Source of the DNA: Phragmitibacter sp965284365
GTDB taxonomy: Bacteria; Verrucomicrobiota; Verrucomicrobiia; Verrucomicrobiales; Verrucomicrobiaceae
Reading direction: 5' to 3'
NCBI GenBank assembly: GCA_965284365.1
Contig: OZ260079.1
Span: 1-64,000, forward strand
Length of the DNA: 64,000 nucleotides
Shown here: in pieces, positions 9,393 through 16,096 of the stretch
How the letters are laid out: each line of letters starts with the position of its first letter
How positions within the stretch are numbered: position 1 is the stretch's first letter
Translations under genes and position numbers: made by a program
Notes under the pieces: model-generated
Told to the model about the DNA's origin: nothing
Database searches by the model: none
The model's input: the letters and a program-made list of their open reading frames with translations, nothing else

Positions 9393-9959
9393 ATGTCCGA
9401 TAGCGCTGACGACTTCGCCCTCATGAGGCGCCTTGGATCTGGCGACGACCTCGCCTTGAACGCCATCATGGCCCGCTGGAAGGATCGCATCGGCGCATTC
9501 CTTTACCGCATGACAGGCGACCACGAGACATCCTTGGATCTTACCCAGGAGACCTTTGTTCGGCTTTATGCGAGCCGTCACAAATACAAGCCTTCGGCGG
9601 CATTCTCGACCTTCATTTTCCACATCGCCGCCAATCTTGCGCGAAGCCATGCAAGGTGGAAAGGACGGCATCCCTCAGTGCCGCTTCAAGACGCGGACGG
9701 AAAAATCATCCACGAACCCGAGGATAGGCAGTTAACTCCGGACGGAGCAGCCGAACTGAAAGACAAGACAGCCCTCACCAAAAAGGCGCTTGGCGTTTTG
9801 CCTCAAGACCTTCGTCAACCGCTGCTACTTTTCACGTTGGAGGAAATGAGCCACGCTGAAATCGCAGAGGTGCTTGGCTGTAGCGAAAAAGCGGTCGAAC
9901 TGCGAATCTACCGAGCCCGGCAGGCGCTAAAAGAGCTTTTGTCCGAATACACTGCCTAA
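9393..9959 (+). CDS. ECF RNA polymerase sigma factor (CnrH-like position)
   Basis: A 188-residue sigma-70 family protein of the extracytoplasmic-function type. Region 2 spans about 30-90 (DLTQETFVRLYASRHKY, then AFSTFIFHIAANLAR) and region 4 about 135-185 (LEEMSHAEIAEVLGCSEKAV, then RIYRARQALKEL). Length and lack of region 3 fit ECF proteins. It follows the sensor gene by 20 bases. The likely targets are the genes behind the repeated GGGGTT motif at 8105, 9981 and 10608; one of these lies just after this gene. The module itself shows no copy of the motif, so autoregulation is not evident. Confidence 0.92.
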   Translation: MSDSADDFALMRRLGSGDDLALNAIMARWKDRIGAFLYRMTGDHETSLDLTQETFVRLYASRHKYKPSAAFSTFIFHIAANLARSHARWKGRHPSVPLQDADGKIIHEPEDRQLTPDGAAELKDKTALTKKALGVLPQDLRQPLLLFTLEEMSHAEIAEVLGCSEKAVELRIYRARQALKELLSEYTA

Positions 9960-9980
9960 AATTGCTCTGAAATCTTCAAG

Positions 9981-10003
9981 GGGGTTGTCTCCTCGCAATG
10001 AAT
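9981..10003 (+). promoter_or_regulatory. Candidate ECF-type promoter motif, copy B
   Basis: GGGGTT at 9981-9986 followed by GTCTCCTCG, 41 bases before the broken membrane-protein gene at 10027. Seven of the nine spacer bases match copy A (8111-8119), and it is preceded by CAAG like copy C. It lacks the GCGGAGTT half seen in A and C. Confidence 0.4.
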
Positions 10004-10026
10004 ATCAAATTTGAAAAGGGTTTCCC

Positions 10027-10573
10027 ATGCGTGCCGGGTTTACGCTCGACACGCATGACCTAGCAGCATTACTCATCACTTTAGCAGCCGGTGTGAATGG
10101 CGCCGAACATCTTCATCTCCTTACCCATCATGTGCCCATCTTCGTACTGTTTTCTGGATTGGTCTCAGCGCTGCTCGCTGCCTTCTCAAATAGCGGATCC
10201 GCTCCGCGCGTCGCGATTGGCCTTCTGATCCGGGGTGCGGTAGGCGGATAAGTTGCTTGCTATTTTGGGCAGCCAGTACGCGGAATCGCTGACGAAACCT
10301 CCCAAGGCTGGCTCGATGCTCACATGTAACGAACAGAAGCGCTGGTCTGGCTATACTGGCTTTCTTCGGCACTGGCAGTCGGGGCGCTCCTGATCTCATC
10401 GTGGACTTCACTTCGCGAACCTGCTCGCCATTCTCGTGTGTTTTTGGTCCGCACTTGCCCTTGGTGCGTCACTCTGGATTGGAGATGCCGACTGTAAGGT
10501 ATGCACCCCGAAATTAGGGGTGAATGCTAGCCCTCATCCCGAAGCCCAAGAGACGGCTCCGCATTGGCATTGA
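10027..10573 (+). pseudogene. Broken multi-pass membrane protein gene, family not recognised
   Basis: The first piece (74 codons) has hydrophobic segments (LAALLITLAAGVNGAEHL, IFVLFSGLVSALLAAF) and stops at TAA 10249. The same frame continues with protein-like sequence to a second TAA at 10327. It then continues with a clear membrane segment (VWLYWLSSALAVGALLI), after which the good frame shifts to NLLAILVCFWSALALGASLW, a CxxC (CKVCT) and a stop at 10571. Two in-frame stops plus one frameshift point to decay or to sequence errors. It sits behind promoter motif copy B, so it was probably a member of the ECF regulon. The intact product would be about 180 residues with four or so membrane spans. 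Confidence 0.6.
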
Positions 10574-10607
10574 CAAAACGATCTCCGAAAATCGGCAAGA
10601 ATCTCAA

Positions 10608-10630
10608 GGGGTTTGCCAAAGCGCGGAGTT
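10608..10630 (+). promoter_or_regulatory. Candidate ECF-type promoter motif, copy C
   Basis: GGGGTT at 10608-10613, nine bases, GCGGAGTT at 10623-10630, 53 bases before the ATG of the YHS-like metal-binding gene. Both halves and the spacing are identical to copy A. Confidence 0.5.
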
Positions 10631-10682
10631 GCACCCTTTGCCGCTGATTTGCGGCTGGTGAATTAAAACAAAAAACAATACG

Positions 10683-10949
10683 ATGAAGCTTACCCTTGCC
10701 CTTCTTTCCAGCATGTTCCTCGGACTTGCTTCGGTTTCAGCAGCTGACGCGAAACCTTCTGACGTTCCCGCTACCTATCCGCTGAAAAAATGCCCAGTCT
10801 CCGATGAGGCGCTTGGTGAAATGGGCAAGCCGGTCAAGGTCACCCATGATAGAACCGATGTGTATCTGTGCTGCAAATCCTGCCTAAAGGACTTCAACAA
10901 AGACCCCGGCAAATATGCCGAGATGGTGAAGAAGGCGAGCAAGAAGTAA
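10683..10949 (+). CDS. Small exported YHS/TRASH-like metal-binding protein
   Basis: An 88-residue protein. The signal peptide (to about residue 21, ending VSAADA) is followed by one compact domain. That domain starts KKCPVSDEALGEMG, continues with a Lys/Thr-rich strand and closes with YLCCKSCLKDFNKDPGKYAEMV. The Cys-Pro-Val-Ser start and CCxxC-x3-F ending match the YHS/TRASH-type zinc-ribbon domains that bind Cu or other soft metals. It lies behind promoter motif copy C and ends in a good terminator, then the Cu-ATPase gene follows. A periplasmic metal chaperone or scavenger controlled by the ECF factor is likely. The globin fusion at 24551 carries a related CPVSG domain. Confidence 0.75.
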   Translation: MKLTLALLSSMFLGLASVSAADAKPSDVPATYPLKKCPVSDEALGEMGKPVKVTHDRTDVYLCCKSCLKDFNKDPGKYAEMVKKASKK

Positions 10950-11017
10950 CACGCCTCTTCCGGATCCGAAATTTTTCCTGTTGGAAGCACTTCGAGCGCC
11001 CGGAAGTAAATCCAACG

Positions 11018-11048
11018 AACGGCTGACGGACACCCGCCAGCCGTTTCC
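11018..11048 (+). terminator. Rho-independent terminator
   Basis: AACGGCTG (11018-11025) pairs with CAGCCGTT (11038-11045), and an inner CGG/CCG extends the stem past one mismatch. A short T run follows. It ends the YHS-like gene before the Cu-ATPase. Confidence 0.6.
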
Positions 11049-11090
11049 CAATCTCTTACATCGTTCCCACGCAAAGAGGCTGAACAGAAG

Positions 11091-13409
11091 ATGAATCCAC
11101 ACATATCTACGCCTCCGCATCCTTGCTGCGAGCATGAACACCAAGATGTTGGTATACAGCCCTCTCGTACGGCCAAATACTTCTGTCCCATGTGCCCGGG
11201 TGTTGAATCAGAAGAGCCGGGAGATTGTCCCAAGTGCGGAATGACGCTGGAACGGAATCCCGCATGGAGGCCAACTAGCAAGACTCTCTACACCTGCCCG
11301 ATGCATCCCGAAGTGGTCCAAGAGCAACCGGGAGACTGTCCGATATGCGGAATGGCGCTAGAACCGATAAAAGCCGAGGCTGAGCGTGATAGCGATGATA
11401 GCGGTAACGACGAGGAAAGAGACCTCAGGCGCCGAATTTGGATATCTGGACTCCTGACTCTCCCCATCTTTGCGCTGGCCATGGCGCATTTGTTTCCTAT
11501 CGCGAGCCATGTTCATTGGCTAGATGGATTCGTTTCACGCTGGATTCAAGCGCTTCTCAGCACCCCAGTCGTAATATGGGGTGGAGCTCCTTTTTTTCGT
11601 AGAGGATGGATATCGATAAGGTCCGGATATCTCAACATGTGGACCCTAATATCCATTGGGGTCGGCGCAGCTTACCTCTACAGCGTGATCGCTTTCCTCT
11701 CACCTCAGGTGTTTCCGGAGTCCATGCGAATGAATGGTCAGGTGCCTCTGTACTTTGAAGCTGCTGCCGTAATCATTGTGCTCGTCATTGTCGGTCAGTG
11801 GCTGGAGGCACGCGCAAGAAGTCGAACCGGGAGCGCTTTGCGTGCTCTTCTCGATTTGGCTCCTCCGACCGCCATAAAGATAGGAGCCGACGGCGATGCA
11901 GAAGTGTCGCTTGAGGCAGTTCTAGTGGGCGACATGCTTCGCGTCCGTCCAGGAGGCAAAATCCCGGTCGACGGAATCATTACTGAAGGCGCTTCCTCCG
12001 TCGATGAGTCGATGCTTACCGGCGAACCTGTTCCCGTCGAGAAAGGACCCAACAGCAAGGTTTCAGGTGGTACGCTGAATACCACCGGCAGTTTTGTCAT
12101 GAGAGCAGAGCGCGTCGGCAATGAAACCCTGCTCTCCCAGATTGTTGAAATGGTCGCAGACGCCCAAAGGAGCCGCGCACCGATTCAGAGCCTCGCCGAT
12201 AAGGTCGCTTCCATTTTTGTTCCCATAGTTCTCGTGGTATCTGCACTCACCTTTGCTCTGTGGTGGTGGCTCGGACCATCGCCAAGTCTCGCATACGCTG
12301 TTGTGAACTCCGTTGCCGTCCTTATCATTGCCTGCCCATGTGCACTAGGGCTTGCGACGCCCATGTCCATCATGGTAGGCGTGGGCCGTGGAGCCAGAGA
12401 AGGGATACTAGTAAAAGACGCAGCCTCCTTGCAAGCTCTTGAGAAGGTCACCACGCTTCTGGTCGATAAAACAGGAACCCTCACAGAAGGGAGGCCTCAG
12501 TTTTTGAAGGCAATTCAAGCTGGCCAATACACACCGGAAGCAATGCTCCAGATCGCTGCTTCTTTGGAACAATCGAGTGAACACCCGCTTGCGTCAGCGG
12601 TAGTGAGAGCCGCTGAAAACACGGGAATGGTTTTGCTTCCCGTTGAGGGCTTCCAATCGAGCACGGGCGGTGGTGTGGGCGGCATTGTGGGAGGGAAGTC
12701 CGTTCTCATTGGCAAAGCTGCTTTTCTTATTGGAAAAGGCGTTCGCTCTGTTGAAAAACTCGAAGCGGATGCCGGCTGTTACCAGGAAAGAGGCGAGACG
12801 GCTCTGTTCATGGCGGTGGACGGCGAGGTTGCCGGACTTCTCATCGTGGCCGACCCGATCAAGGCTTCGACACCTGAAGCCCTTCATGGCCTTCAGGAAC
12901 TTGGCCTCAAGATCGTGATGCTTACCGGGGATCACACGCGCACCGGCCGTTCAGTTGCCGCGACCTTAGGCATTGTAGACTTCAGAGCTGAAGTAACGCC
13001 AGCTGACAAAATAGCTGAGGTGCACCGCCTTCACGGTCTCGGAGAAGTTGTGGCCATGGCAGGCGATGGCATCAATGACGCACCGGCACTTGCAGCATCG
13101 GATGTGGGAATCGCGATGGGAACCGGCACCGACGTTGCCATGAAGAGTGCTGGGGTAACCCTCGTGAAAGGTGACCTGAGGGCCATCGCGAAGGCAGTGC
13201 ATCTAAGCCGGGCTACGCTAGGCAATATCCGCCAAAACCTTGTCTTCGCTTTCCTCTATAATGCCCTTGGTATCCCCCTGGCGGCAGGACTTTTCTATCC
13301 GTTTTTCGGCCTGTTATTAAGCCCCATGGTCGCGGGCGTAGCGATGAGCCTGAGCTCTGTGTCGGTCATCGCGAACTCGTTGCGCTTGGGCAGAGCTAAA
13401 TTGAGCTAA
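11091..13409 (+). CDS. copA: Copper-translocating P1B-type ATPase (CopA-like) with twin heavy-metal-binding motifs
   Basis: A Cu+ exporting ATPase of 772 residues. Instead of the usual HMA domain, the N-terminus has two HMBD zinc-ribbon-like motifs (about 31-54 CPMCP...CPKCGM and 67-92 CPMHP...CPICGM). The core shows the membrane CPC site (ACPCALGLATP, about residue 412), DKTGT (about 457), SEHPL (about 494) and GDGINDAP (about 658). The C-terminal YNALGIPLA and MSLSS signatures mark the Cu+/Ag+ subgroup P1B-1. The start at 11091 is supported by the intact HMBDs; a His/Cys-rich stretch lies between it and the first motif. It stands between the YHS protein and a PocR-AraC regulator. Confidence 0.93.
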   Translation: MNPHISTPPHPCCEHEHQDVGIQPSRTAKYFCPMCPGVESEEPGDCPKCGMTLERNPAWRPTSKTLYTCPMHPEVVQEQPGDCPICGMALEPIKAEAERDSDDSGNDEERDLRRRIWISGLLTLPIFALAMAHLFPIASHVHWLDGFVSRWIQALLSTPVVIWGGAPFFRRGWISIRSGYLNMWTLISIGVGAAYLYSVIAFLSPQVFPESMRMNGQVPLYFEAAAVIIVLVIVGQWLEARARSRTGSALRALLDLAPPTAIKIGADGDAEVSLEAVLVGDMLRVRPGGKIPVDGIITEGASSVDESMLTGEPVPVEKGPNSKVSGGTLNTTGSFVMRAERVGNETLLSQIVEMVADAQRSRAPIQSLADKVASIFVPIVLVVSALTFALWWWLGPSPSLAYAVVNSVAVLIIACPCALGLATPMSIMVGVGRGAREGILVKDAASLQALEKVTTLLVDKTGTLTEGRPQFLKAIQAGQYTPEAMLQIAASLEQSSEHPLASAVVRAAENTGMVLLPVEGFQSSTGGGVGGIVGGKSVLIGKAAFLIGKGVRSVEKLEADAGCYQERGETALFMAVDGEVAGLLIVADPIKASTPEALHGLQELGLKIVMLTGDHTRTGRSVAATLGIVDFRAEVTPADKIAEVHRLHGLGEVVAMAGDGINDAPALAASDVGIAMGTGTDVAMKSAGVTLVKGDLRAIAKAVHLSRATLGNIRQNLVFAFLYNALGIPLAAGLFYPFFGLLLSPMVAGVAMSLSSVSVIANSLRLGRAKLS

Positions 13410-13557
13410 AACAGCCTTTCTTTTTATCGAATCACGTCGTCTTGTCCTCAAGTGAACCGAAATGCCGATCTCGTTGTTTAGTCAGTAGCGACCTATCAAG
13501 CCGCAATAAGGCCATCGCACGCCCGGAAGTGGCGGTAGAGAATAACTAAACTGCCCA

Positions 13558-14493
13558 ATGTCGGATCCACACAATACCAGCGAATTCGACTCACGAGCTA
13601 AATCGCTGACAGGAAAGCTCACCCAGAGCAGATTGTTCCAGGATTACCAGAGCGCTTTTCAAAGCGCGACCGGAATGCCCTTGCATTTACAGCAGGCGGG
13701 CTATGGACCGGGCGGAACGTCCCGCCCACCTACGGGCAATGCATTCTGTTTGCTAATGGCACAAAGCAACCAGACTTGTGAGTCGTGTTTTGCATTGCAA
13801 CAAAAGCTGGAGGAACATGCCGGGATGGAACGCCGGAACCTTCGCTGCTTCGCAGGCCTGTGCGATAGTGCCGTGCCAGTGAGGGTCGGCACCAATATCA
13901 TTGCCTTCCTGCAAACCGGTCAAATCCTTCTTCATTGCCCAGATGCAAAGCGGTTGAGCAGGATGGCGAAGACCTTGATCGAGGTCGGATCGGAGATTGA
14001 TTTGAAAAAGGCCGAAGATGCGTGGTTCGCCACTACTGTTCTGAAAGAAGAACAATACGAGCCGATGCTGCGCTTGCTGCGCATCTTTGCCTCTCACCTG
14101 TCGGAATGCGCCAATGCCCTGAGCCTGGAAGCGGAATCGGCAGAGTGCGAGTCCGTGACCAAATCGAAAGCCTTCGTGCTAGCCCACTTGGAGGATGAGC
14201 TTTCGCTCAGCCACGTAGCGAAAATTGTAAATGTTAGCGCTACGTATTTCAGTGAGCTGTTTCACAAGACAACAGGGCTTACTTTCACTGACTACGTGCA
14301 CCGAATGCGGGTTGAGAAAGTAAAGAATCTGCTGGCGAATCCTCGCCTGCAAATCACAACCATTGCCTTCGACACGGGTTTCAAATCCCTGTCGCAATTT
14401 AACCGCGTCTTCAAGCGTGTCTGCGGATTTAGTCCTAAACAGTATCGCCTCAATCTAGTAGGACACCCGGATACCTTAAAATCTGCGCGGTGA
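13558..14493 (+). CDS. AraC-family regulator with PocR sensory domain
   Basis: A 311-residue transcription factor. Residues about 18-180 form a PocR-type ligand domain with its conserved cysteines (CESC in the first half, CFAGLC after ERRNLR) and the V-x-V-G-x-x-I-A-F-L-Q-T-G-Q strand. These Cys could bind a metal or Fe-S centre, as proposed for this family. The C-terminus (about 200-305) is an AraC double helix-turn-helix (LSLSHVAKIVNVSATYFSELF and ITTIAFDTGFKSLSQFNRVF). It follows the Cu-ATPase after a 148-base gap with no clear terminator, and a short inverted repeat lies behind it. Likely targets are its neighbours, but no operator was identified. Confidence 0.88.
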   Translation: MSDPHNTSEFDSRAKSLTGKLTQSRLFQDYQSAFQSATGMPLHLQQAGYGPGGTSRPPTGNAFCLLMAQSNQTCESCFALQQKLEEHAGMERRNLRCFAGLCDSAVPVRVGTNIIAFLQTGQILLHCPDAKRLSRMAKTLIEVGSEIDLKKAEDAWFATTVLKEEQYEPMLRLLRIFASHLSECANALSLEAESAECESVTKSKAFVLAHLEDELSLSHVAKIVNVSATYFSELFHKTTGLTFTDYVHRMRVEKVKNLLANPRLQITTIAFDTGFKSLSQFNRVFKRVCGFSPKQYRLNLVGHPDTLKSAR

Positions 14494-14515
14494 TACCGAA
14501 TTGATGCGGAGCATG

Positions 14516-14545
14516 TTAGACACGAGCAGGGTAGGCTGTGTCTAA
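14516..14545. repeat. Inverted repeat TTAGACAC / GTGTCTAA at a start codon
   Basis: A perfect 8-bp inverted repeat (14516-14523 and 14538-14545) with a 14-base spacer. Its right arm runs into the ATG of the epsilon-like gene. The heptamer GTTAGAC also occurs at 15535 and 15651, and its complement at 15443. It may be a translation-blocking hairpin, an operator or a recombination core; undecided. Confidence 0.45.
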
Positions 14546-14871
14546 TGCTATCACCCACCATTCAAGTCAGCGTTGTCGATGGTTCCGGCACCAAGCAGAC
14601 GTTCCGTGTGGAGCGGCTGATGCTCGACTGTGGAACAGGATTAATTGAAATCCGCGCAGGCGAACCTGCGTTCTGCCGCGGGTTTGAGCGCGGTGTGCTG
14701 ACACTTGAGGAGGGCCGATCCACTACGACCATGACTATCACCGGCGGCATGGCTTCTCTCACTGACGATGCCGTGCATGTGGTCTGCGAGCAGGCGGTTG
14801 CGGAAGCTCCAGAAGAAAAAATTTCGCTGCACATGGACGGTTCTCGTTCAGGCGGCGCAACACAGAAATAA
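14545..14871 (+). CDS. Orphan protein resembling the beta-sandwich of ATP synthase epsilon subunit
   Basis: A 108-residue protein. The strand order and spacing (IQVSVVDGSG...VERLMLDCGTGLIEIRAG...FERGVLTLEEG...MTITGGMASLTDDAVHVVCEQA) recall the N-terminal beta-sandwich of F-type ATP synthase epsilon (AtpC), including the GG-x-A-x-(L/V)-T-D turn. The C-terminal helical hairpin of real epsilon is absent; a short polar tail ends it. No other ATP synthase gene lies in the window. It sits among metal genes and could be a recruited sandwich domain. The similarity was judged by eye and should be read as a hint. Confidence 0.5.
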   Translation: MLSPTIQVSVVDGSGTKQTFRVERLMLDCGTGLIEIRAGEPAFCRGFERGVLTLEEGRSTTTMTITGGMASLTDDAVHVVCEQAVAEAPEEKISLHMDGSRSGGATQK

Positions 14872-14878
14872 CACTAAT

Positions 14879-15214
14879 ATGAATACCAAACATCACGTCC
14901 TAAAATCATTGAAAATCGCTATCCTTGCGTTAATCGCCATTCCCTTTATGGCGGCTCAAATGGCAACAGCCGCCGATACCGCGCCTGAGGGCGACAACGC
15001 GGTTATGTGTGCAAAATGCAAAACTGTGTGGGTCAGCCGACCCGTGACAGCCGGCGTGGGTAAAGGTGGTCCCGGCATCGTCATCTATCGCGAGGAAAAG
15101 GCAATGAAGTGTGACGACTGCGAAAGCGCAGTAGCCACTTTCTTCAAGACCGGCAAACTCAACCATGAGTGCAAAGCCTGCGGCTCTGAGTTGACGCATT
15201 GCAAAGCCCATTAA
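14879..15214 (+). CDS. Small exported zinc-ribbon-like protein with four Cys pairs
   Basis: A 111-residue protein starting seven bases after the previous stop. The signal peptide (about 1-33, IAILALIAIPFMAAQMATAADT) is followed by CAKCKTVW, a Gly-rich loop, MKCDDCESAVATFF, CKACGS and a terminal HCKAH. The pairs of CxxC could form two zinc-ribbon-like knuckles or a redox/metal site in the periplasm. The family is not recognised by name. It forms a short probable operon with the epsilon-like gene before it. Confidence 0.7.
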   Translation: MNTKHHVLKSLKIAILALIAIPFMAAQMATAADTAPEGDNAVMCAKCKTVWVSRPVTAGVGKGGPGIVIYREEKAMKCDDCESAVATFFKTGKLNHECKACGSELTHCKAH

Positions 15215-15299
15215 CGGTTCAGTCAGCGTCTTCTCCAGGTGATCTGGGGAGTGACATGTTCAGGCCTCAGATTTCCATCAATTCCACCAAGAAAAGTAT

Positions 15300-15473
15300 A
15301 TGAAAACAACACTCAAATCCAAACTAGCAATGTTCAGCGCCGCCATAATCGCAGCGCTTGCGATTTCCAGCTGTGCGACAAAAAGCGGCGGCACCACGAG
15401 CGGAACACATAATATGGGCGGACCAAAACCGTCTTACCCTATGTCTAACGACCAAATGCCGGGCATGCAATGA
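15300..15473 (+). CDS. Very small putative lipoprotein
   Basis: A 57-residue product too short for many gene finders. N-terminal MKTTLKSKLAMFSAAIIAAL is followed by a lipobox-like AISSC, then a Gly/Ser/Met/Pro-rich tail (GTHNMGGPKPSYPMSNDQM) with several Met and one His that could touch copper. Its stop codon lies inside the attC-like palindrome at 15441-15542, an arrangement common in integron cassettes. A strong terminator follows at 15592. Confidence 0.55.
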   Translation: MKTTLKSKLAMFSAAIIAALAISSCATKSGGTTSGTHNMGGPKPSYPMSNDQMPGMQ

Positions 15474-15542
15474 TCTGACGATGTGACATCGGACTTTGGT
15501 TCCTGCGTGGCTGAAGCGTCCCGCAGAGGCAGCGTTAGACAT
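15441..15542. repeat. attC-like imperfect palindrome
   Basis: Outer arms ATGTCTAACG (15441-15450) and CGTTAGACAT (15533-15542) are a perfect 10-bp inverted repeat. They contain GTCTAAC and GTTAGAC, which fit the RYYYAAC and GTTRRRY core boxes of integron attC sites. Inside, TGCCGGG pairs with CCCGCA if one C is bulged, like the extrahelical base of attC. A central CGATGT/ACATCG hairpin follows. Total size is 102 bases. No integrase gene is in the window, so this is a structural call only. Confidence 0.5.
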
Positions 15543-15591
15543 TAGGCCATTGTCCGTTGGCTTAAGGGTGTGGTTACAGACCTAAGGCGAA

Positions 15592-15645
15592 AGCCCCTCT
15601 TCCCAAAGAATAATTTTGGGAATTTTGAGGGGCTGAAATTTTTTT
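15592..15645 (+). terminator. Strong rho-independent terminator
   Basis: AGCCCCTC + TTCCCAAA (15592-15607) pairs with TTTGGGAA + GAGGGGCT (15615-15634) around a seven-base loop with one four-base bulge. It is followed by GAAATTTTTTT. A further GTTAGAC box lies just behind it (15651-15657). Confidence 0.75.
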
Positions 15646-15677
15646 GGCGTTAGACGGAATGTAAAGCCGTTTTCCCC

Positions 15678-15845
15678 ATGAGACATTTCTGGATTAGGAT
15701 CATCACCGCCGCCATCTTCATGGTGACGCAGGTGGCTGGTCTTCCAATCTCAGCCCCTTTATGCGTGCAAGAAAAGGAAGTGATCTCATGCAAACTCGCT
15801 TGCTGCATGAGTACGGAGTGTGGATGTGGGATGACCCACCGCTGA
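15678..15845 (+). CDS. Tiny Cys-rich exported peptide
   Basis: A 55-residue frame from ATG 15678 to TGA 15843-15845. It has an N-terminal hydrophobic signal (IRIITAAIFMVTQVAGLPISA) and a Cys-dense end (LCVQEK...SCKLACCMSTECGCGM). The composition suggests a metal-binding peptide. It is directly followed in the same frame by the CusA remnant, so it may be the surviving first gene of a lost metal-efflux operon. It could also be the head of a decayed gene. Confidence 0.5.
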   Translation: MRHFWIRIITAAIFMVTQVAGLPISAPLCVQEKEVISCKLACCMSTECGCGMTHR

Positions 15846-16082
15846 CGCCTGCGCCTGCGTCCAAAGGTGATGACTGTAGCCACAATCGTCGCCTCTTTGC
15901 TGCCCATCATGTGGAGCCACCGCCAGGGTGCAGAAGTCATGAAACCCCTCGCCACACCCGTCATCGGCGGGATTATTTCCAGTCTGATTCACATTCTGAT
16001 TGTCACGCCCGTCATCTTCCTTTGGCTTCGCGGTCGTGAATTTAGAAAGGGCAAGTTGAGTACAGAGGCCAGCGAGACTTGA
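15846..16082 (+). pseudogene. C-terminal remnant of a second CusA-type RND pump
   Basis: About 78 codons, starting directly after a stop and lacking any start of its own. The text RLRLRPKVMTVATIVASLLP, then IMWS...GAEVMKPLATPVIGG, followed by a final membrane span and a basic tail matches the last part of CusA-family pumps. It differs clearly from the end of the intact pump at 1756-5166 (LMTICTTVFGLMPVFWATG), so it is not a recent copy of it. The rest of the gene (about 950 residues) is gone. It points to a deletion that fused the tail of an older metal operon to the Cys-rich peptide gene. Confidence 0.75.
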
Positions 16083-16096
16083 CCCAGGCTTACGCT

